Counted from the first letter of the stretch, positions 8,755-18,981 are shown. The stretch: 40,984 bases of DNA from an uncultured Clostridia bacterium (GCA_944391795.1 CALXUW010000086.1:1-40984), one strand, 5' to 3'. A program made the numbers and translations. Notes: generated by a model not told the origin, from the letters alone.

Positions 8755-10801
8755 TTATATTTCAATTCTTTTTAGGAATTTATCTTTTATTAAATCCTTT
8801 AATAATTTATTTTTTTCTTTTTCTAATTTATTGTCATCTTCTATAATTTTTATTGCTGCTGATTGAACAAGTTTTAAAATTGGCATATCTTCAAATAAAT
8901 TTGCTATTTTAAACTCTGGTAAACCATGTTGCATAGTTCCAAAAAAGTCACCTGAACCTCTTAGTTCTAAGTCTTTTTCTGATATTATAAACCCATCATT
9001 TGTTTCGCACATTACTTTCATTCTTTTTCTTGCAGTTTCGCTGTTACTTTCGTATTTTAAAATACAATATGATTGATATTCACCTCTACCTACTCTTCCT
9101 CTTAATTGATGCAAGGCTGCTAGTCCGAATCTTTCTGCATTTTCTATTACCATGATATTGGCATTTGGAACATCCACTCCGACTTCTATTACTGTAGTTG
9201 AGATTAATATGTCTATTTCACCTTTTTTGAATTTGTTCATTATTTCGTCTTTTTCTTTTGGTTTCATTTTTCCGTGTATATAATCTACTTTATAGTTAGG
9301 AAATATTTCAGTTTTGTATTTTTCGTATAAATTTTGAACTGATTTTAAGTCCAATTCTTCGTTTTCTTCTACTAAAGGACATACTATATATGCTTGTCTT
9401 CCTTCTTCTATTTGCTTTTTTATAAACATGTTTACTCTATCAGTCATTTTTTTATTTACTGCAAATGTATCTATTTTTTTCCTATTTGGAGGTAATTCAT
9501 CTATTATTGAAATATCTAAATCTCCATATAGTATTAAGGCTAATGTTCTTGGTATTGGTGTTGCCGTCATTACTAATACATCTGGGTTTTGCCCTTTTTC
9601 TACTATTTTTGTTCTTTGTTTTACCCCAAATCTATGTTGCTCATCTGTAACAACTAGTCCTAAATTTTTAAATACTACATTTTCTTCTAAAATAGCATGT
9701 GTTCCTATTAAAATGTCTATTTCACCTTGGGATAGTCTTGCTAATAATTCTTCCTTTTTCTTTTTACTTATTCCTGAAATTAATAATTCACATTTTATAT
9801 CTAATTCTTCTAATGTTTTTTTAAAATTTTCTAGATGCTGTGTTGCAAGTATAGCTGTTGGAGCCATTATTGCTGCTTGGTAGCCGTGATTTTACAGCTT
9901 TATAGGCTGCAATCATTGCAACTATTGTTTTACCTGAACCAACATCTCCTTGAAGTAACCTATTCATTGGTTTTTCTTGTTCCATATTATTATCAATTTC
10001 TTCTAGAACTCTTAATTGTGCATTTGTTAATCTAAATGGCAATCTATTTATAACGTCTGACATTTTTGCTTCTTTTTTAAAGCTTATTCCTTTTTCTTCG
10101 TTCATATAGCTATTTTTTAATTCTAGTAATGCTAATTGGGTAGATAATAGCTCTTCAAATACTAGTCTTTTTCTTGCTATATCAAATGCATTGAAATCTT
10201 TAGGAAAATGTATAGAATTTATTGCTTCATTTATTCCTTCTAGTTTGTATTCTTCTAATATATAATTTGGCAAGGTTTCTTTTAGGTTTCCTTGTACTTC
10301 TTTTAGTCCACTTTCTATAATTCTTCTTAACGTATTTTGTGAAAGATTATAGGTTAATGGATATATTGGTATTATTTTCCCTGTATTTTTGTTACTATCT
10401 ATTCTATCAAAAACTGGTGATGTAATTGAAATTTTGCCGAATTTATTACTTATTTTTCCATAAAATCTATATTTTTTTCCTATTTCAAATACTTTTTTTA
10501 AGTAGGTTTGATTAAACCAAGTAACTACTGCTGTTGCTGTTTCATCTCTTATTATTAATTTTTGCATGGTTTTACCTTTTAGCCTTACTTCTGAAATCAT
10601 GCTACATGCTACTGCTTCGATAGTTGCTTCGTTTTCATCTATACATTCTATTAACTTTTTTGGTTTTCCTCTATCTTCATATGTTCTTGGATAATATGAA
10701 ATTAAATCTTTTAATGTAAAAATATTTAGTTTGTTTAATAATTTTACTCTGTTTGGTCCTACACCTTTTACGTATTTTACATCTTTATTTAGATCTAGCA
10801 T
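8755..10801 (-). CDS. recG: ATP-dependent DNA helicase RecG (with +1 shift)
   Basis: RecG remodels stalled forks and Holliday junctions. The 681-residue product has the wedge/OB domain (to about residue 250), Walker A LLQGDVGSGKT (about 285), DEQHRFG, TATPIPRTL, and the C-terminal helicase half with STTVIEVGVDVPNA and HQLRGRVGRG. The length is normal. The gene is split at 9884-9886: after KAVKS the frame meets CGG, and a +1 skip gives KAVKS-G-YQAAIMAPT, one of the most conserved RecG stretches. Without the shift the helicase core is lost. RecG normally follows other repair or lipid genes; here it is alone. Confidence 0.95.
9884..9886 (-). other. +1 shift site 3 (in-frame CGG), recG
   Basis: TCA-CGG-CTA becomes TCA-GGC-TAC (S-G-Y) by skipping the C at 9886. 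This restores the conserved GYQAAIMAPT. Codon 306 of 681. Confidence 0.93.
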
Positions 10802-10900
10802 TTTTTCTCCTTTTTTGTTTTTTTAAAGGTATTTATTATATAACTATAATAACGGTCTCTTTTCCACATATATTAATTCCTTATAGTAATATTTTTATTA

Positions 10901-11608
10901 TTAGTCATCAATTTTTAATAATTTAAAGTCTAATCCGTCTGCACTAACTAATTTAAATTTAATTCCAAAATATTTTCCTTCCACAGCTTCTTTTATAGAA
11001 ACACTGTGTAAATGGCCATAATAACATTTTTTAACATTATATTTCATCATAAGTTTTACAAAATCACTTGGTTCATTATTTGATATATTATTGTAAGTTA
11101 TTGGTGGATAATGCATAAATACTATTATCTCTTTTTCTTCGTATTTACTTTTTGCTTCTTTTAATGATAGTTCTAACCTTGCTAATTCTCTATTTAGTAA
11201 CCTTTTATCATCTGCTTGTTCTGTTATTACCCAACCTCTGGTTCCTGTTATTGCATAATTTTCAAATTCGTAGGAATTATTATATATAAAGTCTATATTC
11301 TTAAAATTATTTTCATTTAAAAAATTTCTCATACTTGTAAGAGTTGTCCACCAATAGTCATGATTTCCTTTTAGTAATAGCTTTTTTCCTGGTAATTCAT
11401 TTAAATAAGAAAAATCTTCATATGTATCTTTTAAATATGTTGACCATGAAAAATCGCCTGGTAAAACTACCAAATCATTTTCTTCTACATTTTCTATCCA
11501 ATTTTTTTTTACTTTTTCTTCATGTCCTTCCCAATTGTTTCCAAATATACTCATTGGTTTGTTCTCGTGAAAGGATAAGTGAAGGTCTCCTATTGTATAT
11601 ATTGACAT
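10901..11608 (-). CDS. Calcineurin-like metallophosphoesterase
   Basis: This 235-residue cytoplasmic protein carries the full metal-ligand set of the calcineurin fold: GDLHLS, GDFSW, GNHDYWW, MHYPP and YGHLHS. It most resembles the COG1768-type predicted phosphohydrolases. The substrate is unknown. It stands between recG and a zinc-ribbon membrane protein in the same orientation. Start ATG at MSIYTIGDLH. Stop TAA. Confidence 0.88.
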   Translation of the reverse strand: MSIYTIGDLHLSFHENKPMSIFGNNWEGHEEKVKKNWIENVEENDLVVLPGDFSWSTYLKDTYEDFSYLNELPGKKLLLKGNHDYWWTTLTSMRNFLNENNFKNIDFIYNNSYEFENYAITGTRGWVITEQADDKRLLNRELARLELSLKEAKSKYEEKEIIVFMHYPPITYNNISNNEPSDFVKLMMKYNVKKCYYGHLHSVSIKEAVEGKYFGIKFKLVSADGLDFKLLKIDD

Positions 11609-11631
11609 TTATTTAAACTTGCTCCTTTTTA

Positions 11632-12015
11632 TTATTCTCCTATTAATTCTTTTCTTCTAGCTTTAAGTCCTTGGGACAATTTTTTGCCACAAAAGTCGCA
11701 TCTATTTGTTTCATTTGCACAATTTGTACATATATCTACGCGCATTGATGAATCTTGAAATTCTTCGCCACAGATTTTACATGTATGATTAACTAAATCT
11801 TTAGTGGCAATATGCATAATTGCATCACATTCTTCATTACCAAATATTTGAGAAGCTTGTTTTTCTTTTTGTTTGGTATTTCCTATATTAGTAATCGCTA
11901 TGACTATAAAAACTATTAATATAAGAATTATTATTAAAATTAAAATGTTTTTTGTTTTGAAAAAACTTTTTTTATTTTCTGATTTTTTATTTTCTTTTTC
12001 TTCCATTTCTTCCAT
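11632..12015 (-). CDS. Membrane-anchored zinc-ribbon protein
   Basis: The product is 127 residues. A highly charged N-terminus is followed by one membrane helix (about residues 27-47, ILILIIILILIVFIVIAI) and a C-terminal region with paired cysteines: HTCKICGEEF, CTNCAN and CDFCGKKL. The spacing fits one or two zinc ribbons. The function is unknown. GGGAG precedes the ATG. It sits just downstream of tsaD in the same direction. Confidence 0.75.
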   Translation of the reverse strand: MEEMEEKENKKSENKKSFFKTKNILILIIILILIVFIVIAITNIGNTKQKEKQASQIFGNEECDAIMHIATKDLVNHTCKICGEEFQDSSMRVDICTNCANETNRCDFCGKKLSQGLKARRKELIGE

Positions 12016-12057
12016 TGTAATTCTCCCTTTTATCTAGACTTATTTAATAATATTTGT

Positions 12058-13066
12058 TTAACTTAATTTTAAATTTGGTATAGCATTTAAATTAAGTTCA
12101 TCTCTTTTTCCTTCTATATAATTGTAAAATCCGTGCAGATGCTATCATTGCTGCATTATCAGTACATAGCTTTAAGTCTGGCATATAAATTTTTATCCCT
12201 CGTCCGCATCTTCTCTAATTCTAAAAATTCTTTTCTTATATAACTATTTGCAGAAACTCCTCCTGCTAATACTATTGTTTTTAAGTTTGTTATATCTACT
12301 GCTTTTTTTACATTTTCAATTAATACTTCTGTTACATTTTTTTGAAAACTTGCACATAAATCAGCTTTGTTTAGATTTGGATTTTTATGGTTTAAATTTA
12401 TTACAGCTGTTTTTATTCCACTAAAACTAAAGTCTAAACTTTCACTAGAAAAATGTGTTTTTGGTAAAACAATATTGGCTTTTCCTTGTTTTGCTAAATT
12501 ATCTACCTTAGGTCCACCTGGATATCCTAGCCCGAACTACTCTTGCTACTTTGTCAAATGCTTCTCCTATTGCATCATCTCTTGTTTTACCAAGAACTTC
12601 AAATTTTGTGTAACTTTTTACATTTACAATTTGTGTATTTCCTCCTGACATCATTACACATATAAAAGGAGGCTCTAGTTCTTTATATGTAATGTAATTT
12701 GCAGCTATATGTCCTTCTATGTGATTTACTCCTACTAGTGGAATATTATTTGCATATGCAATAGCCTTTGCATATGAAAGACCTACTAAAAGTGCTCCTA
12801 CTAATCCGTGGACCATAAGTTGGGGTAATTGCATCTATGTCTTTTAATTCTACGTTTGCATCTTTTAGAGCTTTTTTGGTTACTCTTGAAATTGCTTCTA
12901 TATGATTTCTTGATGCTATTTCTGGAACTACTCCTCCATATTTTTCGTGTATTGGTATTTGCGTATCTATAGTATTTGAAAGAACCTCTCTACCATTCTT
13001 TACAACTGATACAGAGGTTTCGTCACAACTTGATTCTATTCCTAATGTTAATATATCTTTTTTCAT
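12058..13066 (-). CDS. tsaD: tRNA N6-adenosine threonylcarbamoyltransferase TsaD (four +1 shifts)
   Basis: TsaD completes t6A37 synthesis on ANN-decoding tRNAs together with TsaB/TsaE. Joined across four shifts it gives 334 residues, the usual family length. The start is [18 protein letters not shown]; metal site HIEGH, then [24 protein letters not shown] and [12 protein letters not shown] follow. CGG occurs in frame at 12806-12808, 12532-12534, 12204-12206 and 12131-12133. Skipping the C each time gives [33 protein letters not shown] and [11 protein letters not shown]. All segments between sites are whole multiples of three. The gene is essential in nearly all bacteria, so a pseudogene is unlikely. 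Stop TAA. Confidence 0.95.
12131..12133 (-). other. +1 shift site 4 (in-frame CGG), tsaD
   Basis: GCA-CGG-ATT becomes GCA-GGA-TTT (A-G-F). This completes AAMIASAGFYNY, the conserved C-terminal motif of TsaD. Confidence 0.93.
12204..12206 (-). other. +1 shift site 5 (in-frame CGG), tsaD
   Basis: ATG-CGG-ACG becomes ATG-GGA-CGA (M-G-R), continuing [16 protein letters not shown]. The next Arg is encoded by CGA, so CGA is read normally. Only 24 codons separate this site from site 4. Confidence 0.88.
12532..12534 (-). other. +1 shift site 6 (in-frame CGG), tsaD
   Basis: GTT-CGG-GCT becomes GTT-GGG-CTA (V-G-L), restoring the near-invariant GLGYPGGP. Confidence 0.93.
12806..12808 (-). other. +1 shift site 7 (in-frame CGG), tsaD
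   Basis: CCA-CGG-ATT becomes CCA-GGA-TTA (P-G-L), restoring [11 protein letters not shown], a signature of the TsaD/Kae1 family. Confidence 0.94.
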
Positions 13067-13096
13067 AATTTTTCCCTTATCTTTTTATATTTTTAG

Positions 13097-13838
13097 CTAA
13101 ATTCCGAAAATTAATTTTCCTAAGTTCATTATTCCAGACGCTACTAAATCTATTACTGGAGATATTATTATACTTGCAAATCCTGTTATGAATATTATTA
13201 CAAATATTATATAAAATATTTGCTCATTATTTATAAACCACTCTTTTGCTTTATATGGTAAAAATGGCATTATTACTTTTGAGCCATCTAGTGGTGGTAG
13301 TGGAATTAAATTAAACACTCCTAACCCAATATTTATTGATATAGTTGCCGCTATTAATTGCATTATGATATTTCCTGTTGTTGAAAGCATAAATGAAACT
13401 CCTGCAAATTTAAATATTGCATAATATATTAATGTAAAAATAAATGCAAGTATAAAATTCATTATTGGGCCTGCTATTGACACTATAGCTTCTCCCTTTT
13501 CCATTGAAATTTTTCTTGTATAATTAATTGGGTTTACATGTACAGGCTTTCCCCATCCAAATCCTGCAAATAATAACATTAATGTTCCAATTGGGTCTAA
13601 ATGGTCTAGAGGGTTTAAACTAAGCCTTCCTTCATCTTTTGCAGTGTTATCTCCTAATTTATATGCAACAAAACCATGTGCAAACTCGTGGAATGTTATT
13701 GCTATTAAAACTCCAGGTATACTTACTAGTAAACCATACAGTTCTCCGTGGTGTTGTTATGTATTTTGCTAAGGATGATAAAACAAGTACTGCAATTATA
13801 ATATAAAAAATTCTCTTGTCAAATGAAAAATTAAACAT
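13097..13838 (-). CDS. M50-family site-2 protease-like membrane metallopeptidase (with +1 shift)
   Basis: This is a 246-residue multi-pass membrane protease of the YwhC type. The first helix is IFYIIIAVLVLSSLAKYI. The zinc site HEFAH lies in the second helix (about residue 52). The second motif is NPLDHLDPIG, and the C-terminal NLIPLPPLDGSK carries the third ligand Asp. CGG at 13746-13748 interrupts the frame after YITTP; the +1 skip gives TTP-G-ELYGLLVSIPGV and joins the first helix to the catalytic one. The start ATG at 13838 follows GGAGT. Stop TAG. It lies downstream of lysS beyond paired palindromes. Confidence 0.9.
13746..13748 (-). other. +1 shift site 8 (in-frame CGG), M50 protease
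   Basis: CCA-CGG-AGA becomes CCA-GGA-GAA (P-G-E) by skipping the C at 13748. Codon 31 of 246. Confidence 0.9.
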
Positions 13839-13891
13839 AAATACTCCTTACTTCCCCTTTTTTATAAATATATGATTAATTATATAGATGT

Positions 13892-13964
13892 GTCCCAGAA
13901 TGGACATTTTGTCCATTCTGGGACGTTTCCCAATTGGACAAAATGTCCAATTGGGAAACGTCCC
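13892..13964. repeat. Two adjacent perfect palindromes (GTCC family)
   Basis: Arms 13892-13906/13910-13924 (GTCCCAGAATGGACA) and 13920-13940/13944-13964 (core CCCAATTGGACA) form two hairpins with 3-nt loops between lysS and the M50 gene. A copy of the second core lies at 33897-33923. They may act as a terminator and also look like a dispersed repeat family. Confidence 0.8.
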
Positions 13965-13974
13965 AAATTGCCCC

Positions 13975-15480
13975 TTAGTTGGCAAGTGGTTTCATGGTAG
14001 GGAATAATAATGCATCTCTTATAGATGATGCGTCTGTTAGTAGCATTACAAATCTGTCTATTCCAATTCCTAGTCCTCCTGTTGGTGGTAAACCTATTTC
14101 TAGTGCTTGGATGTAATCATCGTCCATCATTCCTGCTTCTTCGTCTCCTGCTTCTCTTGCTTCTACTTGTTTTTTGAATCTTTCGTATTGGTCTATTGGA
14201 TCATTTAATTCTGAGAATGCATTTCCGTATTCTCTTCCACCTATAAATATTTCGAATCTTTGGGTCATTCTTTTGTCTTTTATACTTTTTTTAGCAAGTG
14301 GTGAGATTTCTATTGGGTAGTCATATACAAATGTTGGTTGTATTAATGTTTTTTCTACGTATTCATCGAAAAATAGACTAATTACATCTCCTCTTGTTTC
14401 TTTTGTTTTGTCTGGTATTTCTAGTCCTTTTTCTTTGGCTAGATTTACTGCTTCTTCGTCTTCATTTATTAGGTTAAAGTCTATATTTGTTACTTCTTTT
14501 ATTGCATCTATCATAGATATTCTTTTCCAACCTGGTGTTAGGTCTATTTCTTGTCCTTGATATGTTATTTTTGTTGTGCCTAATATTTCTTTTGCTGTTC
14601 TTGAGAATAACTCTTCTGTTATATCCATCATATCATGGTAATCTTGGTATGCAGCATATAATTCTAACATTGTAAATTCTGGGTTGTGTCTTATGTCCAT
14701 ACCTTCGTTTCTAAATACTCTTCCTAGTTCGTATACTTTGTCAAATCCTCCTACTATTAGTCTTTTTAAGTTTAGTTCTAGTGCTATTCTTAGGTACATA
14801 TCAATATTTAGTGCGTTGTGATGTGTTATAAATGGTTTTGCTGTTGCTCCACCTGATATTGTGTTTAGTATTGGTGTTTCAACTTCTAGATATCCTTTTT
14901 CATCTAGAATTTTTCTTATATTGCTTATTATTTTGCTTCTTAATACAAAGCTTTCTTTTACTTCTGGATTTACAATTAAATCTGTATATCTTTGTCTATA
15001 TCTTAAGTCTGGATCTTTTAGACCATGGAATTTTTCTGGAAGTGGTCTTAGTGATTTAGAAAGTAAGACTACTTCTTTTGCATGTACAGAAATTTCTTCT
15101 GTTCTTGTTTTAAATACAAATCCTGTTATTCCTATTATGTCTCCTATGTCCCATGTTTTGAATTCTTTGTAACTTTCTTCTCCTAGGTCATTTATACTTA
15201 CATAACTTTGAATTCTTTCGTCACAGTCTTGTATTGTACAAAATGAGGCTTTCCCCATTATTCTTTTGGCTATTATTCTTCCACAAACTGTTACGTCTTT
15301 TTGGTCGAATTGTTCATAGTTTTTCTTTATTTCACCAGCTGTGTTTGTTCTATTAAATTTTGTTACTTCGTATGGATCTTTTCCTTGGTCTTGTAATTCT
15401 TTTAGTTTTTCTCTTCTTATTTGCATTAAGTGATTTATGTCTAATTCTTGTTCTTGGTTGTTATTTTGATTTTGTTGCAT
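13975..15480 (-). CDS. lysS: Lysyl-tRNA synthetase, class II
   Basis: This 501-residue class II enzyme charges tRNA-Lys. The OB-fold anticodon-binding domain occupies about residues 55-165. The catalytic domain shows motif 1 ([28 protein letters not shown]), motif 2 ([23 protein letters not shown]), and motif 3 ([14 protein letters not shown]) with the usual end LLFPTMKP. Length and domain order are normal. The N-terminus is Gln/Asn-rich ([12 protein letters not shown]). No frame break. Stop TAA. Confidence 0.97.
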   Translation of the reverse strand: MQQNQNNNQEQELDINHLMQIRREKLKELQDQGKDPYEVTKFNRTNTAGEIKKNYEQFDQKDVTVCGRIIAKRIMGKASFCTIQDCDERIQSYVSINDLGEESYKEFKTWDIGDIIGITGFVFKTRTEEISVHAKEVVLLSKSLRPLPEKFHGLKDPDLRYRQRYTDLIVNPEVKESFVLRSKIISNIRKILDEKGYLEVETPILNTISGGATAKPFITHHNALNIDMYLRIALELNLKRLIVGGFDKVYELGRVFRNEGMDIRHNPEFTMLELYAAYQDYHDMMDITEELFSRTAKEILGTTKITYQGQEIDLTPGWKRISMIDAIKEVTNIDFNLINEDEEAVNLAKEKGLEIPDKTKETRGDVISLFFDEYVEKTLIQPTFVYDYPIEISPLAKKSIKDKRMTQRFEIFIGGREYGNAFSELNDPIDQYERFKKQVEAREAGDEEAGMMDDDYIQALEIGLPPTGGLGIGIDRFVMLLTDASSIRDALLFPTMKPLAN

Positions 15481-15613
15481 TTTGGTTTGACTCTCCTTTA
15501 TTTTTAATTTTTAATTTTTTATTTGTATATTATATATTAAAATTGGGGAAAAGTAAAGGTGTATCTTGCTAAATTGGTAAAATGTGTATAAATTAATATG
15601 TATTTTATTAAAT

Positions 15614-17596
15614 TTATTCTATCGCGTATTTAGCTATTACTGCTCCACTATTTCCTTCTATTGTTATACCTTCTTCATTTGTTGGTGTTCCTAATAATAT
15701 AAATTCTTCTTTTTCTTCTATTGCATATATATTTTCATATGTTGGAATATCATATTCTTCTATTATAGTTGCATCTTCTACACTAAATTTTGATAATTTA
15801 CAATTATTGTCTTTTTCACAAATTGCCACAAAGTCATTTTCGCTTGATTTACTTATTTGCTTTATTATTCTATTTTCTAAATCAGCTTGATCCTTTTCCC
15901 AGTTTAGTGTATCTCCTAAATTAGATCCATTGCTAATAGCTCTAAACTCTATATCAGGAAAAGACTGATAAGATGTATATAATAGACTGATATATGAGCC
16001 GTCATCATATAATAACAATTGTTCAACAACATCAAGAACATCAGAACTGATTTTTATTCCTTTTTGTCGTAATAATTCTTTATTTAAAATATCATTTGAA
16101 AAACCATAATCAAAATAATTTCCATTCAAGTCTTCTTTAATTCCTATTGAATAACTTGTACCATGCATCATATCCAATTTATTTATCGATATTTTATTTC
16201 CTTCTTCATCATATTTTATGACTAAATACGCATGAGCATCTCCAGAATCCATAAAACTTGATGGTACTCCTACATTTTTTTGACCCGTTAAAATAAAATT
16301 TCCATCTCTAGTTTTATTAATACCATATATTATAATGTTTGCAACTGAATATTCTAAAATATCAAACTCTTCATAGTAAGTTCCTCCTTCTTCCCTGTAT
16401 TGCTCTGTTGTATATTTATCAGTTGCCTCACCTGTAACTTTTAAAGAAATTTCATTTCCAGCTGAATCGTATCTTCCAATTATTCCTTCTGATGCCTCCA
16501 TATATGTAGTACCAACAAATTCAAATGTCAAATCGTATCCATGTCCTATGTTCACATTATTTTTATCTAATACATCTGTTGAATATATAGTCCCTACAGC
16601 TATATATGTTCCATTCGTTATTTCTATTACTCCATTATATCTATCATCTTTGCTTCCACCTACTGATTTTTTCCATTGTTCATTTCCATTTGCATCATAT
16701 TTGACAATTATTGCATCTTCTCCACCTTTGTTTTCTAAGCCATTTATATTAGTTGATGTTGTATACCCTACTGCTATATATCCTCCATCTGATGTTTCTT
16801 TTACATCTAAGAATTCTTCGTCTCCATTTCCATCTATCTTATTTGTCCATTTTCTTACTAGTTTTGGATCATATGCTACTATTTGTGATGCTGATTCTAT
16901 ATCATTATTTCCTATTTTTATGTTATATGGTCCTTTATCTTCTACTATAAAGCTTAAATCTTTACTTATTTTCCAACCTGTTTCTCCTTCTTTTTGGTAC
17001 CTTACTTCCCATTTATTAATGTATCCACTATATTGTATATTTGATACTGTTATTCTATAATTTCCTTGTTCTCTACTCATTTTTACATCAAATTTTAGTT
17101 CACTTGTATCTATATCTTCATATTCGACATTATATAATCCTTTTGGTAATTGATCTAAAGTATAATAAACTGTGCCATTATATTCAAATCCTTCATAACT
17201 TACTACTTTTCTATCCTTAACATCTACCAAAAATTCTCTTTCTTTTATTCCTTCAATTCCTAAGTTTACTATATCTTGATTTGTATAATATCTAAAATCT
17301 GCTTTTTCCTCTTGTGCTATTCCAGCAGCATTTAATGTTTCTTCTGCTTTAGTATTTCCAGATATTGATTGACCTAAACTTAGTACTCCTTCATCTCCAT
17401 CTTTGTACTTTTCATATAAGTCGTTTACATTTGTTTGCATTATTTTCATTTCTGCTGTGAAAGCTGTTAGTTTTGAGGAGTTAACAGCATTTATTCCACT
17501 ATATACTGCCATTGATGCTAGTATTGTTAATACTATTATAGTTACTATTAATGAAATTAAGGTTATTCCTTTATTTTTTTTTGTTTTGTTTTTCAT
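15614..17596 (-). CDS. Pilin-like surface protein with propeller-type repeats
   Basis: The product is 660 residues. The N-terminus (KNKGITLISLIVTIIVLTILAS) is a type IV prepilin-like signal: a basic leader, G-I-T-L at the cleavage point and a long hydrophobic helix. The large outer part contains repeats of the form DVKETSDGGYIAVGYT ... GGEDAIIVKYDANGNEQW, then GVIEITNGTYIAVGT and a more degraded copy. These recall beta-propeller blades of secreted proteins. It is probably assembled or anchored at the cell surface. The start at 17596 follows AAGGAGG; a longer reading (MPGQNQ...) lacks a ribosome site and overlaps it. Stop TAA. Confidence 0.75.
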   Translation of the reverse strand: MKNKTKKNKGITLISLIVTIIVLTILASMAVYSGINAVNSSKLTAFTAEMKIMQTNVNDLYEKYKDGDEGVLSLGQSISGNTKAEETLNAAGIAQEEKADFRYYTNQDIVNLGIEGIKEREFLVDVKDRKVVSYEGFEYNGTVYYTLDQLPKGLYNVEYEDIDTSELKFDVKMSREQGNYRITVSNIQYSGYINKWEVRYQKEGETGWKISKDLSFIVEDKGPYNIKIGNNDIESASQIVAYDPKLVRKWTNKIDGNGDEEFLDVKETSDGGYIAVGYTTSTNINGLENKGGEDAIIVKYDANGNEQWKKSVGGSKDDRYNGVIEITNGTYIAVGTIYSTDVLDKNNVNIGHGYDLTFEFVGTTYMEASEGIIGRYDSAGNEISLKVTGEATDKYTTEQYREEGGTYYEEFDILEYSVANIIIYGINKTRDGNFILTGQKNVGVPSSFMDSGDAHAYLVIKYDEEGNKISINKLDMMHGTSYSIGIKEDLNGNYFDYGFSNDILNKELLRQKGIKISSDVLDVVEQLLLYDDGSYISLLYTSYQSFPDIEFRAISNGSNLGDTLNWEKDQADLENRIIKQISKSSENDFVAICEKDNNCKLSKFSVEDATIIEEYDIPTYENIYAIEEKEEFILLGTPTNEEGITIEGNSGAVIAKYAIE

Positions 17597-17684
17597 TTGT
17601 TCCTCCTTTTTGCCTCCATGGCTTTGATTTTGGCCGGGCATTATTACTCATATTTAAACACCGTATGTTCGTATAAAGTAATTT

Positions 17685-17760
17685 TGGCTGGGGTAGTAGG
17701 ATTCGAACCTACGAAATGTCGGAGTCAGAGTCCGATGCCTTACCGCTTGGCGATACCCCA
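17685..17760 (-). tRNA. tRNA-Gln (anticodon CUG)
   Basis: A 76-nt cloverleaf with encoded CCA: acceptor TGGGGTA/TACCCCA, D-loop AAGCGGTAAGG, anticodon stem CGGA with loop CTCTGAC (anticodon CTG), T-loop GGTTCGAATCC. It reads CAG. Confidence 0.94.
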
Positions 17761-17825
17761 ATTTATTTATGTTTTTATTATATCAAATTTGTTTTTAATA
17801 ATAAATAGTTTTTTAAAATAATTTT

Positions 17826-17862
17826 TAAACCTTCAAAAACATTATGCTTTTGAAGGTTATTT
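17826..17862 (-). terminator. Terminator after the YgjP-like gene
   Basis: AACCTTCAAAA / TTTTGAAGGTT perfect stem, lying downstream of the YgjP-like gene on the minus strand. The T-tract is interrupted (TTTAAAAATT). Confidence 0.5.
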
Positions 17863-18040
17863 AGGATGATTTTTTTATATCATTTATAATTAGTTTTTTA
17901 TATTCTAATTATAAAAATTAATTACTTTTTTAGTTTTTTTATGATTTTATATTTTTTAAATGATTCTATTTTCTTATATAATTCTTTATTTTATAAGATT
18001 TTATATATCATATATCAATGTTGTCTTTATTTATTCTATT

Positions 18041-18562
18041 TTATATATTTAGTAATATTTCCTCACATTTTTTATATTCTGGCTCATACTTTTTTAACAT
18101 TTCATAAAATCTTTTGCAGTGTGTTTTGTGTTTTAAGTGGCAATATTGATGTAGTACTATATAATCTATTACTTTTCTATTGTATTTTACTACTTCTGGA
18201 TTTATTGTTATTTTATTATCTTTACATGCTCCTAGAGTTTTTATTTTTGCAATTTCATATTCTTCTGGAGCAAATCCTAGCATTATTCTTGTTTTTTCCA
18301 TTGCTCTTTCAATTTCTACATTTGCTATTTGTTCGTACATTTTTTCTATTGCTAGATCTAATATTTGGGTGTTTGATATTTTTTTGTATATGTTTGGTAG
18401 TGATATTTTTATTGTATTGTTTTCAACGTCTAATTCAGTAATTTTTATATTTTTGTATGTTATTTTCACTTTATAGTCTACCCCTAGAACTGGGACTGGG
18501 TGTCTTTCTATACTGCTATTTGTAAGTGTTTTTATTTTTACATTTCTTTTTACTAAATTCAT
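18041..18562 (-). CDS. YgjP-like (DUF45) metallopeptidase-fold protein with altered active site
   Basis: The product is 173 residues. The N-terminal beta region (RHPVPVLGVDYKVKITYKN), the middle helix and the C-terminal metal-binding helix (VDYIVLHQYCHLKHKTHCKRFYEML) match the YgjP/DUF45 family of zinc peptidase-like proteins. The usual motif is HELCHL-x4-H. Here the codon for the catalytic Glu is CAA (Gln), giving HQYCHL, while the zinc-binding His residues are kept. It may be a pseudoenzyme. The ATG at 18562 follows AGGAGTG; an upstream TTG is less likely. It stands alone. Confidence 0.82.
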   Translation of the reverse strand: MNLVKRNVKIKTLTNSSIERHPVPVLGVDYKVKITYKNIKITELDVENNTIKISLPNIYKKISNTQILDLAIEKMYEQIANVEIERAMEKTRIMLGFAPEEYEIAKIKTLGACKDNKITINPEVVKYNRKVIDYIVLHQYCHLKHKTHCKRFYEMLKKYEPEYKKCEEILLNI

Positions 18563-18787
18563 ATTTATCACTCCTATTTTGTTTTTATTCAAATTTTTGT
18601 TTTGCGAATTGTTGTTTGCTTTTGTTGTTCTAATTTTATATCCTTTTTATTTTTTTGTCAATACTTTTTTTAAATTTTTTCAAAAAATTTGTTCGTTATG
18701 AATTGTACAAGTAAAATATAGTTTACTCTTACAATTTACCAAAATTTATTCATATTATTTCTATTTAACACTTATTTATATAGAGTA

Positions 18788-18981
18788 GCCTAAGACAAAG
18801 ATGTCATTTTATTTTTACAAATTTTGATGGAAAGTAATTTTCATTAGGAACTCTTAATAATATTTTATGGAAAGTGTTCAATCTTGTATTGGAAGGGTGC
18901 CATAAAATATATTTAGAGTTCCTATGAAAATTATCTTGACAGATAAATTTGTAAAAATAAAATGACGTCTTTGTCTTAGGC
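18788..18981. repeat. Long imperfect inverted repeat (MITE-like hairpin)
   Basis: Arms of about 83 nt (18788-18870 and 18900-18981) begin and end with GCCTAAGACAAAGA and its complement. They pair almost throughout, including TTTTATTTTTACAAATTT and GAGTTCCTA. The loop is about 29 nt. No ORF is inside. It fills the non-coding stretch between the YgjP-like gene and the rplS terminator. Confidence 0.85.

Noticed and set aside
12131-12206. CGG reassigned to another amino acid (for example Trp or Gln) instead of a shift
   Set aside because: Reading CGG as any single amino acid leaves the downstream frame wrong. A net +1 is needed at all fifteen sites.
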